A stretch of 64,000 bases of DNA, taken from assembly GCA_003241875.1 (NCBI GenBank), contig QBLU01000002.1, positions 1 to 64,000 of the forward strand, read 5' to 3'. How positions within the stretch are numbered: the stretch's first letter is position 1; the number at the start of each line of letters is the position of its first letter. Origin of the DNA: Alphaproteobacteria bacterium (GTDB taxonomy: Bacteria > Pseudomonadota > Alphaproteobacteria > Sphingomonadales > Sphingomonadaceae). The notes beneath the pieces were generated by a model. The model was not told where the DNA came from. It worked only from the letters and a program-made list of their open reading frames with translations, and made no database searches. The translations under genes and the position numbers were made by a program. This document shows positions 33,530-42,791 of this stretch, one piece after another.

Positions 33530-34597
33530 TCAGCGACCGGTCTGTCCCCGGTGCATCAGCTTGGCGTCGGCGAGCACCAGCGCCACCATCGCCTCCATCA
33601 CCGGCGCGGCGCGGATACCGACGCAGGGGTCGTGGCGGCCCTTGGTGACGATGTCGGTGGCCTCGCCATCGCGGGTGATCGTCTCGACCGGCGTCAGGAT
33701 CGAAGAAGTGGGTTTGAGCGCCATGCGGACGACAATCGGCTGCCCGGTCGAGATGCCGCCGGCGGTGCCGCCGCTGTGGTTGGCGAGGAAGGTCGGCCCG
33801 TCGGCGCCTGGCCGCATGCGGTCGGCATTGTCCTCGCCGCGCAGCCGGGCGGCACCGAAGCCGTCGCCGATCTCGACACCCTTCACTGCGTTGATGCCCA
33901 TGCACGCCGCCGCCAGCTGGCTGTCGAGCTTCATGTAGAGCGGCGAGCCCCAGCCGGCGGGCACGCCGCTGGCGGTGCATTCGACGATGGCGCCCAATGA
34001 CGAGCCGGCCTTGCGCGCCGCGTCGAGCGCCGTTTCCCACTCGGCGGCCACAACGGCATCGGGGCAGAAGAACGGGTTGCGGTCGATCTCCGCATCGTCG
34101 AAGCGGTTGTAATCGATGGCGATACCGCCGAGTTCGACCAGATAGGCGCGCAGCCGGACCTCGGGGACGACCGCCCGCGCCACGGCGCCCGCCGCCACCC
34201 GGCTCGCGGTCTCTCGCGCCGACGACCGCCCGCCGCCGCGCGGGTCGCGATGGCCGTATTTGGCGTCATAGGCATAATCGGCATGGCCGGGGCGATAGGC
34301 CTTCGACACCTCCGAATAGTCCTTGGACCGCTGGTCGACATTCTCGATCATCAGGCTGATCGGGGTGCCGGTGGTCAGCCCTTCGTAGACGCCCGACAGG
34401 ATGCGGACCTGGTCGGGCTCCTGCCGCTGCGTGGTGAAGCGCGAGGTACCGGGCCGTCGCTTGTCGAGCCAGGGCTGGATGTCGGTCTCGGACAGCGCCA
34501 ATCCCGGCGGGCAGCCGTCGACGACCGCGCCGATGGCCGGCCCATGGGATTCGCCCCAGGTGGTGAAGCGGAACAGCTGGCCGAAGGAATTGCTCAC
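33530..34597 (-). CDS. aroC: Chorismate synthase
   Basis: This 355-residue enzyme turns EPSP into chorismate, the last shikimate pathway step, using reduced FMN. Signatures are [25 protein letters not shown] at the start, [29 protein letters not shown] in the middle and [18 protein letters not shown] at the end. The GTG at 34597 overlaps the fabI stop as GTGA. Confidence 0.97.
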   Translation of the reverse strand: MSNSFGQLFRFTTWGESHGPAIGAVVDGCPPGLALSETDIQPWLDKRRPGTSRFTTQRQEPDQVRILSGVYEGLTTGTPISLMIENVDQRSKDYSEVSKAYRPGHADYAYDAKYGHRDPRGGGRSSARETASRVAAGAVARAVVPEVRLRAYLVELGGIAIDYNRFDDAEIDRNPFFCPDAVVAAEWETALDAARKAGSSLGAIVECTASGVPAGWGSPLYMKLDSQLAAACMGINAVKGVEIGDGFGAARLRGEDNADRMRPGADGPTFLANHSGGTAGGISTGQPIVVRMALKPTSSILTPVETITRDGEATDIVTKGRHDPCVGIRAAPVMEAMVALVLADAKLMHRGQTGR

Positions 34598-35397
34598 GCC
34601 ACCGCGATATCCGGCGCGTCCTCGGCCTTCATGCCGATGACGTTGTAGCCGGCGTCGACATGATGAATTTCCCCCGTCACGCCGCTGGCGAGGTCGCTGA
34701 GCAGATAGACGCCGGCGCCGCCGACATCCTCGATCGTCACGTTGCGGCGCAGCGGCGAGTTGTATTCGTTCCACTTCAGGATGTAGCGGAAATCGCCGAT
34801 GCCGCTGGCCGCCAGCGTCTTGATCGGGCCGGCCGAAATGGCGTTGACGCGGACGTTCTGCGGCCCAAGATCCATCGCCAGATATTTGACGCTGGCTTCC
34901 AGCGCCGCCTTGGCGACGCCCATGACGTTGTAGTGGGGGATGACCTTTTCGGCGCCATAATAGCTGAGGGTCAGCAGCGAGCCGCCGTTGGGCATCAGGG
35001 GCAGCGCCCGCTGGCAGACGGCGGTGAAGCTGAACACGCTGATGTCCATCGTCTGGGTGAAATTCTCGCGGCTGGTATCGACGTAGCGGCCACGGAGTTC
35101 GTTCTTGTCCGAAAAGCCGATGGCGTGCACGATGAAGTCGATCGTCGGCCAGTCGGCGGCGAGCGCTGCGAAGCAGGCGTCCATTGCCGCGGCGCTCGAC
35201 ACATCGCATTCGTAAAGGCGCGCCACGCCCAGGCTCTCGGCGAGCGGGCGCACCCGCTTTTCGAGCGCTTCGCCCTGATAGGAAAAGGCAATCTCGCCGC
35301 CCTGCTCGGCAATCGCCTTGGCGATGCCCCAGGCGAGGCTGCGGTCATTGGCGACCCCCATGATCAGGCCGCGCTTGCCATGCATGATTCCGGCCAT
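34594..35397 (-). CDS. fabI: Enoyl-ACP reductase (NADH), FabI type
   Basis: This 267-residue short-chain reductase completes each fatty-acid elongation cycle. It has the nucleotide-binding [13 protein letters not shown] and the catalytic residues Y146, Y156 and K163 at the same numbers as in E. coli FabI. TTGGAGACC before the ATG at 35397 supports the start. It is coupled to aroC downstream, a common pairing in sphingomonads. Confidence 0.97.
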   Translation of the reverse strand: MAGIMHGKRGLIMGVANDRSLAWGIAKAIAEQGGEIAFSYQGEALEKRVRPLAESLGVARLYECDVSSAAAMDACFAALAADWPTIDFIVHAIGFSDKNELRGRYVDTSRENFTQTMDISVFSFTAVCQRALPLMPNGGSLLTLSYYGAEKVIPHYNVMGVAKAALEASVKYLAMDLGPQNVRVNAISAGPIKTLAASGIGDFRYILKWNEYNSPLRRNVTIEDVGGAGVYLLSDLASGVTGEIHHVDAGYNVIGMKAEDAPDIAVA

Positions 35398-35408
35398 AGG
35401 TCTCCAAC

Positions 35409-36296
35409 TCATTCCAGGCTTGTCGTGATCGTCTTTAGCCGCCTTTGCCGGGCCTTGGCGAGGGCAGCGTTCAGGTTGGCACCGGCGACCAGCCCCAATC
35501 CAATGATATAGAAGAAAAGCAGCGCGACGATGACACCGGCGAGCGAGCCGTAGGTCAGCGTATAGCCGCCGAAGAGCCCGAGCGCCCAGGGCATGCCCAT
35601 CGTCGTGCCGACCCAGGTCGCGACGGTAACCAGCACGCCGGGCCAGATCGGCGCCCCCATCACGCGATAGCGTTTCGGCGTCAGCGTGTAGAAGACCGCG
35701 TACAGTGCGCCGAACAGCAGCGCCGCGGGCACCAGCCGACTGAGGCCCAGCGCCGTGAACAGGTCGTCGGCAAAGGGCATCAGCCGGGCGACAAAGGCCT
35801 CGGCGCCGGTCAGCAGCACCTGGCTGGCGAGGGCCAGCAACATGACGATAACGGCGACGAAGATGACTGCGACAGAGCCGAGCCGATAACGCCACAGCGG
35901 CAGGCTGGTCGGCGATTTATAGGCTTCCCGAATGATCGCCCGCACCGTCTCCATGAAGCCGCTGACCGTCCACAGCGTGACGACGATGCCGAAGGTGAGC
36001 AGGCCGCCCGAGGCGCGCACGCCGATGACATCGGCGATGGGCTTTGCCACTAGCTCCGCCACGTCGGGCGGCAAGGTGCCGAGGAAGGCATTGACCGCGC
36101 GCAGGCCATCGGCGGTCCGGCCAAAGGTGCCGGCAACTGTCGCCACGACGATGAAGAACGGAAACAGCGTCAGTAGCGACAGATAGGCCAGATTGCCGGC
36201 ATGGGTGAAGCCATCGACCCAGACCCCCGTCAGCGTCTCGCGCAAGATCACCCAGACGCGGCGATTTCGCATCAGGAAGCGGCTGAAAAGGTTCAT
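35409..36296 (-). CDS. YihY/BrkB-family inner-membrane protein
   Basis: This 295-residue protein has about six membrane helices and the family motifs WVDGFTHAGNLAYLSLLTLFPFFIV near the start and YTLTYGSLAGVIVALLFFYIIGLGLVAGANLNAAL near the end. The molecular function of the family is not settled; despite old names it is not ribonuclease BN. It lies 11 bp upstream of fabI and 13 bp after the DnaJ-like gene, so the four genes may be co-transcribed. Confidence 0.9.
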   Translation of the reverse strand: MNLFSRFLMRNRRVWVILRETLTGVWVDGFTHAGNLAYLSLLTLFPFFIVVATVAGTFGRTADGLRAVNAFLGTLPPDVAELVAKPIADVIGVRASGGLLTFGIVVTLWTVSGFMETVRAIIREAYKSPTSLPLWRYRLGSVAVIFVAVIVMLLALASQVLLTGAEAFVARLMPFADDLFTALGLSRLVPAALLFGALYAVFYTLTPKRYRVMGAPIWPGVLVTVATWVGTTMGMPWALGLFGGYTLTYGSLAGVIVALLFFYIIGLGLVAGANLNAALAKARQRRLKTITTSLE

Positions 36297-36309
36297 TCCC
36301 GGCAAACGT

Positions 36310-37269
36310 TCAGACGCCGAGATCGCGCCGGACCTCGCGAGAATCATGCCAGCCTGCGACAAAGGCTTCCAGTGCAGCGTCGCTGGCGGGCAGGTCGACG
36401 AGCAGCGTCACCAGCTGGTCACTGCGGCTGCCGTCGGTGCGGGAAAAGCCGCGGCCCTTGAGGCGAAACACCTTGCCCGAGCTGGTGCCCGGCGGAACCG
36501 TCAACGTCACCGGGCCCTCGACGGTCGGCATCCGGACCTTGGCGCCCTGTACCGCCTCTGTCAGGGTTACCGGCAGATCGAGGCGTATGTCGTCGCCGTC
36601 GCGCTCGAACAGCTTGTGGCGGCCGATCTCGATCGTCACCAGCGCATCGCCATTGCCGCCGGGACCGGCCTCGCCCTGCCCCGCCATGCGCATCTGCCGG
36701 CCGGATTCGACGCCGGGGGGCAGTTTCAGCTCGACGGTCTTGCCCGATCGCAATGTCACCCGCTGCGGGCGCAATGCCGCCGCGTCCTCGAACGGGACGG
36801 TCAGGCGGTAGGCGACATCGGCCCCCTTTTGTGGCGGGGCGCTGCGAAAGCCACCGCCGCGATCGCTTCCGAACGGGCTGCCGCGGCCGAACAGTTCGGA
36901 GAACAGATCCTCGGGGCCGCCGCCGCCGCCGCCGAATTCAAAGCCGCCAGGCGCGGCACCTGGGCGGGCCGCCCGCCCGAAGGGGTCGCCACCCCCCGGC
37001 CGCGCGCCGCCACCGGGGCGAAAGCCGCCGCCGAACGGCGATGTCGGGTTGCCGTCGGGGCCGATCTCGCCACGGTCGAATCGCGCCTTCTTGTCGGGGT
37101 CCGACAACAGCTCATAGGCCGAATTGGCCTCCTTGAAGACCTCCAGCTTCTTGGCATTGTCGGCGTTGCGGTCGGGGTGGTTTTCCTTCGCAAGCTTGCG
37201 ATACGCCTTCTTGATGTCGGCGTCGCTCGCACCCTTTCCGACGCCCAGTACCTGGTAGGGATCGCGCAT
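36310..37269 (-). CDS. DnaJ-type co-chaperone (CbpA-like, no zinc finger)
   Basis: This 319-residue protein has a J domain at 1-70 with the HPD tripeptide in ENHPDRNAD, a Gly/Phe-rich linker (about 75-140, several GGG runs), then the two beta-rich substrate-binding domains of class B J-proteins (VPPGTSSGKVFRLKGRG). No CxxCxGxG zinc repeats are present, which separates it from DnaJ proper. It should stimulate DnaK and hand over substrates. Confidence 0.93.
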   Translation of the reverse strand: MRDPYQVLGVGKGASDADIKKAYRKLAKENHPDRNADNAKKLEVFKEANSAYELLSDPDKKARFDRGEIGPDGNPTSPFGGGFRPGGGARPGGGDPFGRAARPGAAPGGFEFGGGGGGPEDLFSELFGRGSPFGSDRGGGFRSAPPQKGADVAYRLTVPFEDAAALRPQRVTLRSGKTVELKLPPGVESGRQMRMAGQGEAGPGGNGDALVTIEIGRHKLFERDGDDIRLDLPVTLTEAVQGAKVRMPTVEGPVTLTVPPGTSSGKVFRLKGRGFSRTDGSRSDQLVTLLVDLPASDAALEAFVAGWHDSREVRRDLGV

Positions 37270-37390
37270 CGTTATCCTGTCATGTCACAGTCGAGTTGCA
37301 GATGTGCAACAGAGCCGCCCGGTTCAAGGGGGACCATAGCGCGTGTTTTCCCCCATCGCCACCATGGCGCGGCTCCGGCATAGGCAGCGC

Positions 37391-38242
37391 ATGATCAAGC
37401 GCCTGATTCTTGCCCTCACCCTTGCCCTCGCGCCGGCGCCGGCCCTGGCCTGGGGAGACTATGCCCATCGCCTGATCGCCGACATCGCGCTCGCTGATTT
37501 GACCCCCAGGGCCCGCGTCGAGGTGCGCCGCATCCTGGCGCGCGGTGCGGCGGTCGATACCCCCGCCTGCCCGATCGGCACGCTCGCCGATGCCGCGGTC
37601 TGGCCCGATTGCGTGCGGTCGCTGCCCGATCGCTTCGCCTTCAGCTTTTCCTGGCACTATCAGAACATCGACATCTGTGCGCCGTTCGACGCCGATGCCA
37701 AATGCCCCGATGGCAACTGCGTCACGGCGCAGATCACCCGCCAGCTTGCCATTGCCGCCGACCGCCGGGCCAGCGCCGCCGATCGGGCGCAGGCGCTGGC
37801 CTTTGTCGCGCACTTCGTCGGCGACATGCACCAGCCGCTGCACATCGGCGACAAGCACGACAAGGGCGGCAACGACGTCCGCGCCGCCTATGGCGCCAAG
37901 GCCCCGGAGCGGATGAACCTGCACCGCATCTGGGATTCGGACCTGGCCGAACGCGCGCTGACCGAACCGCCGGCGATCGGCCCGCGCTCGCCGACCAGGG
38001 CCCAGCGCCGGGACTGGGCGGGCGGCCGGGTCGCCGACTGGGCGCAAGAAAGCTGGGAGCTGTCGCGGACCGTCGTCTACCCCGAGCTGAAGGGCTATCC
38101 CGACACCTGCCCGGCAAAATCCGATATCCGCGCGACCATCGATGAAGCCTATGTCGCCGCGGCCCGCGACGCGGTGCGGCTGCAGACCCAGCGTGCCGGC
38201 GTCCGGCTGGCGATGCTTCTCAATCGCGCCTTTGCGCGTTAA
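37391..38242 (+). CDS. S1/P1-type secreted nuclease
   Basis: This 283-residue protein has a signal peptide cleaved after ALA, leaving Trp21 as the mature N-terminus, which in this family ligates a catalytic zinc through its backbone. Zinc-ligand segments follow: WGDYAHRLIADIA, FSWHYQNID, AHFVGDMHQPLHIGDKHDKGGND and NLHRIWDSDL. It should degrade single-stranded nucleic acids or 3'-nucleotides in the periplasm or outside. The ATG at 37391 gives the signal peptide directly. Confidence 0.93.
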   Translation: MIKRLILALTLALAPAPALAWGDYAHRLIADIALADLTPRARVEVRRILARGAAVDTPACPIGTLADAAVWPDCVRSLPDRFAFSFSWHYQNIDICAPFDADAKCPDGNCVTAQITRQLAIAADRRASAADRAQALAFVAHFVGDMHQPLHIGDKHDKGGNDVRAAYGAKAPERMNLHRIWDSDLAERALTEPPAIGPRSPTRAQRRDWAGGRVADWAQESWELSRTVVYPELKGYPDTCPAKSDIRATIDEAYVAAARDAVRLQTQRAGVRLAMLLNRAFAR

Positions 38243-38266
38243 GCCCGTAACCAAGGGGAGACAGCG

Positions 38267-39178
38267 ATGCGGCTCGACGACGAACGCGAAAGCAGCAACA
38301 TCGAGGACCGGCGCGGCGAAGGCGGCGGCGGCTTCGGCTTTCCGGGCCTCGGCGGCGGCGGTGGCGGCTTCTCGCTCGGCGGCGGCCGCATGGGCTGCGG
38401 CAGCATCATCGTCATCGGCGTCCTGGCGCTCGTCTTCGGCATCAACCCGCTGACGCTGCTCGGCGGCGGCGGTGGCCAAGTCGCGCCGCCGGCCGAACAG
38501 ATCGGCCAGCCGCAGATCGGGTCGCAGGCGGGCCGCGACAGCAGCGACATGGACCGCTTCGTTGCCAAGGTGCTGGCGACGACCGAGGACAGCTGGGCGG
38601 CTCAGTTCGAACGCGAGGTCGGCCAGCCCTACCAGCCGCCAAAGCTCGTGCTGTTCAGCGGCGGCGTTCGCTCCGGCTGCGGCGCCGCGGAATCGGCGAT
38701 GGGGCCGTTCTACTGCCCCGCCGATCGCAAGGTCTATCTCGACCAGAGCTTCTTCGACGAGCTGTCGCGCCGCTTCGGCGCGCCGGGGGACTTCGCCGCG
38801 GCTTACGTGATCGCCCATGAGGTCGGGCATCACGTCCAGAATCTCCTCGGCATTTCGGAGCAGGCCCAGGCGGCGCAGAGCCGGTCGTCAAAGACCCGCG
38901 GCAACGCCATCTCGGTGCGGGTCGAACTCCAGGCCGATTGCCTCGCCGGTGTTTGGGCCAAGGCCAACAGCACGCTGCTCGAGCCCGGCGACGTCGAGGA
39001 GGCGATGCGCGCCGCCACCGCAATCGGCGACGATACGCTGCAAAAGGCGGCGCAGGGCATGGTCGTGCCCGAAAGCTTCACCCATGGTTCGGCGGCGCAG
39101 CGCACCCGCTGGTTCGAACGCGGCATGCGGGACGGCACCATCAAGGGTTGCGACACCTTTGCCGCGAGCGAGATCTAG
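38267..39178 (+). CDS. YpfJ-like neutral zinc metallopeptidase
   Basis: This 303-residue protein has a Gly-rich N-terminus (20-40), one membrane helix (about 45-65) and a C-terminal metallopeptidase domain with HEVGHH at 184-189, a Glu in QADCLAGVWA, and a conserved FTHGSAAQRTRWFERGM ending. The proteolytic activity of the family is weakly characterised. GGGGAG before the ATG at 38267 supports the start. Its stop overlaps the convergent lipoprotein gene through a shared CTAG. Confidence 0.92.
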   Translation: MRLDDERESSNIEDRRGEGGGGFGFPGLGGGGGGFSLGGGRMGCGSIIVIGVLALVFGINPLTLLGGGGGQVAPPAEQIGQPQIGSQAGRDSSDMDRFVAKVLATTEDSWAAQFEREVGQPYQPPKLVLFSGGVRSGCGAAESAMGPFYCPADRKVYLDQSFFDELSRRFGAPGDFAAAYVIAHEVGHHVQNLLGISEQAQAAQSRSSKTRGNAISVRVELQADCLAGVWAKANSTLLEPGDVEEAMRAATAIGDDTLQKAAQGMVVPESFTHGSAAQRTRWFERGMRDGTIKGCDTFAASEI

Positions 39179-39687
39179 CCCTTTTTCACGTCGCGGATGG
39201 TCAGCGTGCCGTCGCTGCCGCCGGCGCCGCGGCCGGCGACGACCAGGGTGAAGTCGTCGCCCTTCTCGGTCTTGCCGGTCAGCGTCTCGCCGCTGCGGCT
39301 GACGGCGATCTTCCTGGCCTCGAATTCCTTCTGGTACCAGTCCGCCACGGCCGCCGCATCGGCCGGCGCGCGGAAACCCATCTCCACCGTTGCATCGCGG
39401 TCGCCGTCGCGGGCCCGGGCATTGACCTTGACGCTGCGCACCTTGGCGCCGGGGTAAAGCCCGACGCCGTCGATATCGAACTTGGTCATGTCCGACATGC
39501 CGCCCGGCACCTTGATGTTGGCCTCGATCCCGCCCGGCAGCTTCAATTCCATGCGCCCGGTCTCGGCATCGCCGTCTTCATCCTGGTTGATGACGATGCT
39601 CGTCTCCTTGTCGGTCTTCTCGGCGCGGTCGCAAGCGGCGGTCGCCAGCAACGCAGCGCCGGCCAGCAGCATCGGGATCGTCTTCAT
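39175..39687 (-). CDS. Small lipoprotein of unknown function
   Basis: This 170-residue protein has a lipobox (LLATAAC; Cys19) and should be lipid-anchored. The mature part begins acidic (DKETSIVINQDEDGDAETG), then has a beta-rich domain with LPGGIEANIKVPGG. No known enzyme motif is seen. GTG at 39690 and ATG at 39687 are both possible; the ATG has AGGAG nine bases upstream. Confidence 0.75.
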   Translation of the reverse strand: MKTIPMLLAGAALLATAACDRAEKTDKETSIVINQDEDGDAETGRMELKLPGGIEANIKVPGGMSDMTKFDIDGVGLYPGAKVRSVKVNARARDGDRDATVEMGFRAPADAAAVADWYQKEFEARKIAVSRSGETLTGKTEKGDDFTLVVAGRGAGGSDGTLTIRDVKKG

Positions 39688-39740
39688 CACGCGGCACTCC
39701 TTGGTGTGTTGCCGACATAATACGCTACTCGACCGCGCCG

Positions 39741-40676
39741 TCAATGTCCCCCCTTGCGTGGGATCAGGTGCATGACGGCGACGATGATGCCGCCCAGCAC
39801 CAGCCCGACGATTCCCGAGCCGAGTGCCCCGACCAGCCAGGTCACCAGCGGTGCCAGCGGCCCCGTCATCGCGCCGGCGCCGGCCGCCAGCGCATGGATG
39901 CTGTGCCCCGGCTCGGCCACGCCATAGCCCTCCAGGCCGTGGACGAAGATGCCGCCGCCGACCCACAGCATCGCCGCCGTGCCGACACCGGCGAGCAGCT
40001 TCAGGAACGGCGGCATGCCGGTCACCAGCCCGCGGCCCAGCGCCGCGATGGCGCCCTGCCTCGATCGCGCCAGCACCAGGCCGGCGTCATCGGCCTTCAC
40101 GATCAGCGCGACCGCGCCATAGACCAGCGCGGTGATGCCGATGCCGACGACGGCGAGCACCACGCCCCGCTCGACGATCGGCGCCTCGGCGACGCTGGCC
40201 AGGCTGATCGCCATGATCTCGCCCGACAGGATCAGGTCGGTGCGGATGGCGCTGCTGACCATCGCCTTTTCGATCGCCGCCGGGTCGTCGTCGATGGCGG
40301 CGTCGTCGGCCGCGGCGTGCGGCCGGAAGATCTCATAGACCTTCTCGGCGCCCTCGTAGCAAAGATAGGCACCACCCATCATCAGCAGCGGCGTGATCGC
40401 CCAGGGCGCCAGCCAGCTCAGCAGCAGCGCGCCGGGCAGCAGGAACACCAGCTTGTTCTTCAGCGATCCCAGCGCGATCTTGCCGACGATCGGCAGCTCC
40501 CGCGCCGCGGCAAAGCCGTGCAGATACCGCGGCGTCACCGCGGCATCGTCGATGACGACGCCCGCCGCCTTGGCGCTCGCCTTGCCGGCGGCGGCAACGG
40601 TATCGTCGAGCGACGACGCCGCCACCTTGGCAATCGCCGCGACATCGTCGAGCAATGCAATCAGACCTGTCGCCAC
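39741..40676 (-). CDS. DUF808 (YedI-like) inner-membrane protein
   Basis: This ~311-residue membrane protein has the DUF808 opening ATGLIALLDDVAAIAKVAASSLDD and the later KNKLVFLLPGALLLSWLAPWAITPLLMMGGAYLCYEGAEK. About five to seven helices are visible. Its function is unknown. The GTG at 40676 is chosen because GGAG lies five bases upstream and the family usually starts at the LLDD segment. Confidence 0.85.
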   Translation of the reverse strand: MATGLIALLDDVAAIAKVAASSLDDTVAAAGKASAKAAGVVIDDAAVTPRYLHGFAAARELPIVGKIALGSLKNKLVFLLPGALLLSWLAPWAITPLLMMGGAYLCYEGAEKVYEIFRPHAAADDAAIDDDPAAIEKAMVSSAIRTDLILSGEIMAISLASVAEAPIVERGVVLAVVGIGITALVYGAVALIVKADDAGLVLARSRQGAIAALGRGLVTGMPPFLKLLAGVGTAAMLWVGGGIFVHGLEGYGVAEPGHSIHALAAGAGAMTGPLAPLVTWLVGALGSGIVGLVLGGIIVAVMHLIPRKGGH

Positions 40677-40805
40677 GCGAACTCCGAATTCCTGGACCTT
40701 GTCCAACTGTTAGCGGCTAAGCCCGGTTGCGCAAAGCCGCTGCCGTGTCGCCCCACCGCCGCACTGCAATTGATGGTAAACCGCCGACCCGGCCGTTGAC
40801 TCTCC

Positions 40806-40820
40806 TTAAGCAATCGTTAA
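40806..40820. promoter_or_regulatory. Canonical CtrA-type box upstream of the PEP-CTERM gene
   Basis: TTAA (40806-40809), seven bases and TTAA (40817-40820) match the full alphaproteobacterial CtrA consensus TTAA-N7-TTAA. The site is 53 bp upstream of the ATG at 40873 and just downstream of a TTGACT. CtrA is the cell-cycle response regulator. Confidence 0.6.
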
Positions 40821-40872
40821 AGCGGAAATGTGTTTTCGACACCGGCAGTGTCGATAGTCGAAGGAGCTTATC

Positions 40873-41499
40873 ATGAAGATTTCGATGCTGGCTGCGGCAG
40901 CGGCCGTCCTGATCGCCGGTTCGGCGCAGGCCGCCACCAACCTTGTCGTCAATGGCAACTTCGACCAGCCGAGCACTGGCGGTTTTGGCGAATTCGTGTC
41001 GATCCCGGGCTGGACGAGCAACACCGGCGATACCATCGAGGTCGGCACCAACGGCACCTACGGCCTCGCCTGCTACAACGCTGCCTGCACCAATCTCGAA
41101 CTCAATTCCAATTTCGCCGGCTCGGTTTCGCAGCTGGTGACCGGCCTGGTCGCCGGGCGGACCTATGCGCTCGACTGGGCCTATGGCACCCGCCCCGGCG
41201 GCGGCGCCCAGGCAATGACGACCTTCCTCGACGGCGTTGCAGTCGGCAGCAACAGCTACACCGGCAACGGCCCGGCAACCTGGCTGCTGACCAGCGTGCG
41301 CTTCGTCGCCACCGGCAACGCGGCGCTGCTGACCTTCACCGGCAGCAATGTCGGCGGCAACCCCAGCTATGGCAACGAGGTCACCGCCGTCTCGGTCGCC
41401 TCGGTTCCCGAACCCGCCGCCTGGGCCATGCTGCTGACCGGCTTCGGCCTGCTCGGCACCACCCTGCGCCGCCGCCGGAACCGCCCGGTCAGCGCATAA
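40873..41499 (+). CDS. PEPxxWA-CTERM sorted extracellular protein
   Basis: This 208-residue protein has a signal peptide (MKISMLAAAAAVLIAGSAQA), a ~155-residue beta-sandwich-like domain (NLVVNGNFDQPSTGGFGEFVSIPGW...), and a tripartite C-terminal sorting tag: PEPAAWAM, a hydrophobic helix and RRRRNR. Such tags are processed by exosortase and usually mark surface or matrix proteins. No exosortase is in the window. A CtrA box lies upstream. Confidence 0.9.
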   Translation: MKISMLAAAAAVLIAGSAQAATNLVVNGNFDQPSTGGFGEFVSIPGWTSNTGDTIEVGTNGTYGLACYNAACTNLELNSNFAGSVSQLVTGLVAGRTYALDWAYGTRPGGGAQAMTTFLDGVAVGSNSYTGNGPATWLLTSVRFVATGNAALLTFTGSNVGGNPSYGNEVTAVSVASVPEPAAWAMLLTGFGLLGTTLRRRRNRPVSA

Positions 41500-41894
41500 G
41501 CCGAGGCGGCCGGCCGCTGGAAGGATTTCGCGACGCGAAATCCGGAAGCGTCCGGACTCGCCACAGGCTCGGCCGGCGGGGCGGGCGGCGCTCCTGCCGC
41601 CCGACCCCGTCCGACGGCGTGGCTTTGCCACGACGCTGCCTCCCCTGTCCCGAAATCCATCAAAAGTCTCGAAAGTCACTCACTCGCCATGGGGCAGCCG
41701 CTCGCGCCCCTTGGGGGGAAATCCAACAGTATCTCCAACAATTTCAAAGAGCTGAATACCCGCAAGGCCTCGCACAAAAGCCGGGTGTAGGACAGCGGGA
41801 AATCATCGCCAGGCCGAGGTGCCGCCGGCGGCCGGGGCCTTGGCCCCGGACCCCATTTTAGGCGCGGGCACGTTCGCGTTGTTCCTGTCTACCT
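41500..41894. other. Gene-free region with several strong short palindromes
   Basis: No gene is supported. It holds a nearly perfect 21-bp palindrome GGATTTCGCG-A-CGCGAAATCC (41523-41543), GGGCGGCG/GCCGCCC arms near 41583-41602, and CGTGGC-TTT-GCCACG (41618-41632). Related GGC-TTTG-CC or GGC-AAAG-CC hairpins appear near 42660 and 44200. These may contribute to transcript ends for the PEP-CTERM gene. Confidence 0.5.
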
Positions 41895-42001
41895 GTCATC
41901 CCGGCGAAGGCCGGGACCCATGGCCCACCGGCCCCCGCCACACGGGCACTCCATCACGGCAAGGCCTGTGGTTCATGGGCCCCGGCTTCGCCGGGGTGAC
42001 A
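41895..42001. repeat. Dispersed palindrome family A, inverted pair, copy 1
   Basis: GTCATCCCGGCGAAGGCCGGGACCCATGG (core at 41895-41923, itself a hairpin) is followed in inverted orientation by CATGGGCCCCGGCTTCGCCGGGGTGAC (41974-42000). Two further inverted pairs of this family occur at 43893 and 57023. The pattern fits REP/BIME-like elements common in sphingomonads and Caulobacter relatives. Confidence 0.85.
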
Positions 42002-42013
42002 GTACTTATTTTG

Positions 42014-42155
42014 CCCCCTCTCCCGCCTGCGGGAGAGGCGGGAGGCGCCCCAGCGCCCCGGGTGAGGGTGTACCTGCGCGCCGACACGAGAGAACACCCT
42101 CACCCGGGCCGCGCTGCGCGCGTCTCTCGCCTCTCCCGCAAGCGGGAGAGGGGGG
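42014..42155. repeat. Dispersed palindrome family B, inverted pair, left of the DUF559 gene
   Basis: A unit with CTCTCCCGCCTGCGGGAGAG and then CCCCGGGTGAGGGTG is followed by its inverted partner (ACCCTCACCCGGG...CTCTCCCGCAAGCGGGAGAG). The pair ends two bases before the stop codon of the DUF559 gene at 42157. A single further copy lies on the other side of that gene. Confidence 0.85.
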
Positions 42156-42156
42156 T

Positions 42157-42507
42157 TTATTCCGGCGGCAGGTGCGCGATGATTTCGCGCAGCACATTGT
42201 CCATGTCGGTCAGCACCCGCGCGTTCCAGAACCGGATCACCGTCCAGCTCTTCGCAACCATGAACGCCGTCCGCCGCGCATCAGCCTCCTCGGCGTCCGC
42301 ATGTTGCGACCCATCCAGCTCGATCACCAGCCGCGCCGCGACGCAGGCAAAATCGGCGATGTATGGTCCGATACTGTGTTGGCGCCGGAACTTGTGACCC
42401 AGCAGCCGCCGGTCGCGCAGCTGCCGCCACAACCGCGCCTCCGCCTCGGGCATAGTTTGGCGCATCGGCGCCGCATGCGAACTGACAGTCCGGGTCACAA
42501 GCGACAT
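42157..42507 (-). CDS. DUF559 endonuclease-like protein (Vsr/restriction fold)
   Basis: This 116-residue protein contains the whole DUF559 domain: RRLLGHKFRRQHSIGPYIADFACVAARLVIELDGSQH, with the E-x-D-G acidic cluster of very-short-patch-repair-like nucleases, and SWTVIRFWNARVLTDMDNVLREI. The biological role of the family is unknown. It is bounded on both sides by family B palindromes, which nearly touch its stop and lie six bases from its start codon, leaving almost no room for a normal promoter. Confidence 0.85.
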   Translation of the reverse strand: MSLVTRTVSSHAAPMRQTMPEAEARLWRQLRDRRLLGHKFRRQHSIGPYIADFACVAARLVIELDGSQHADAEEADARRTAFMVAKSWTVIRFWNARVLTDMDNVLREIIAHLPPE

Positions 42508-42513
42508 CAGTTA

Positions 42514-42575
42514 CCCCCTCCTCTCCCGCCTGCGGGAGAGGCGAGAGGCGCGCCAGCGCCCCGGGTGAGGGTGTA
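42514..42575. repeat. Dispersed palindrome family B, single copy, right of the DUF559 gene
   Basis: CTCTCCCGCCTGCGGGAGAG with GCGCCCCGGGTGAGGGTGTAC repeats the left-hand unit at 42014. The remaining ~215 bp to the nrdB stop hold short hairpins (GGGCAAAGCCC near 42661) and no gene. Confidence 0.82.
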
Positions 42576-42791
42576 CCCACGCATCGAAACAAGCAAAGCC
42601 GGCACCCCGGCCGGCGGCTAAGCCTCGGATTCCGTAAGTGAAGGTGTATCGAGAGGTTGCGGGCAAAGCCCGCGCGTCGGACGGGTTCATAGGGCATCGC
42701 CCGACGCCCCGCCGGCCGGGGCTGCGGCGAGTCTGTGACCTTCCCGAAATCGCAAGAGCAATTTAGGTCCAGGCCACAGCCGCCTGTGGCT

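Noticed and set aside
39744-40799. Long plus-strand open frame opposite the DUF808 gene
   Set aside because: Its composition (Gln/Arg/His-rich, no hydrophobic core) marks it as a shadow; the minus strand encodes a recognisable membrane family.
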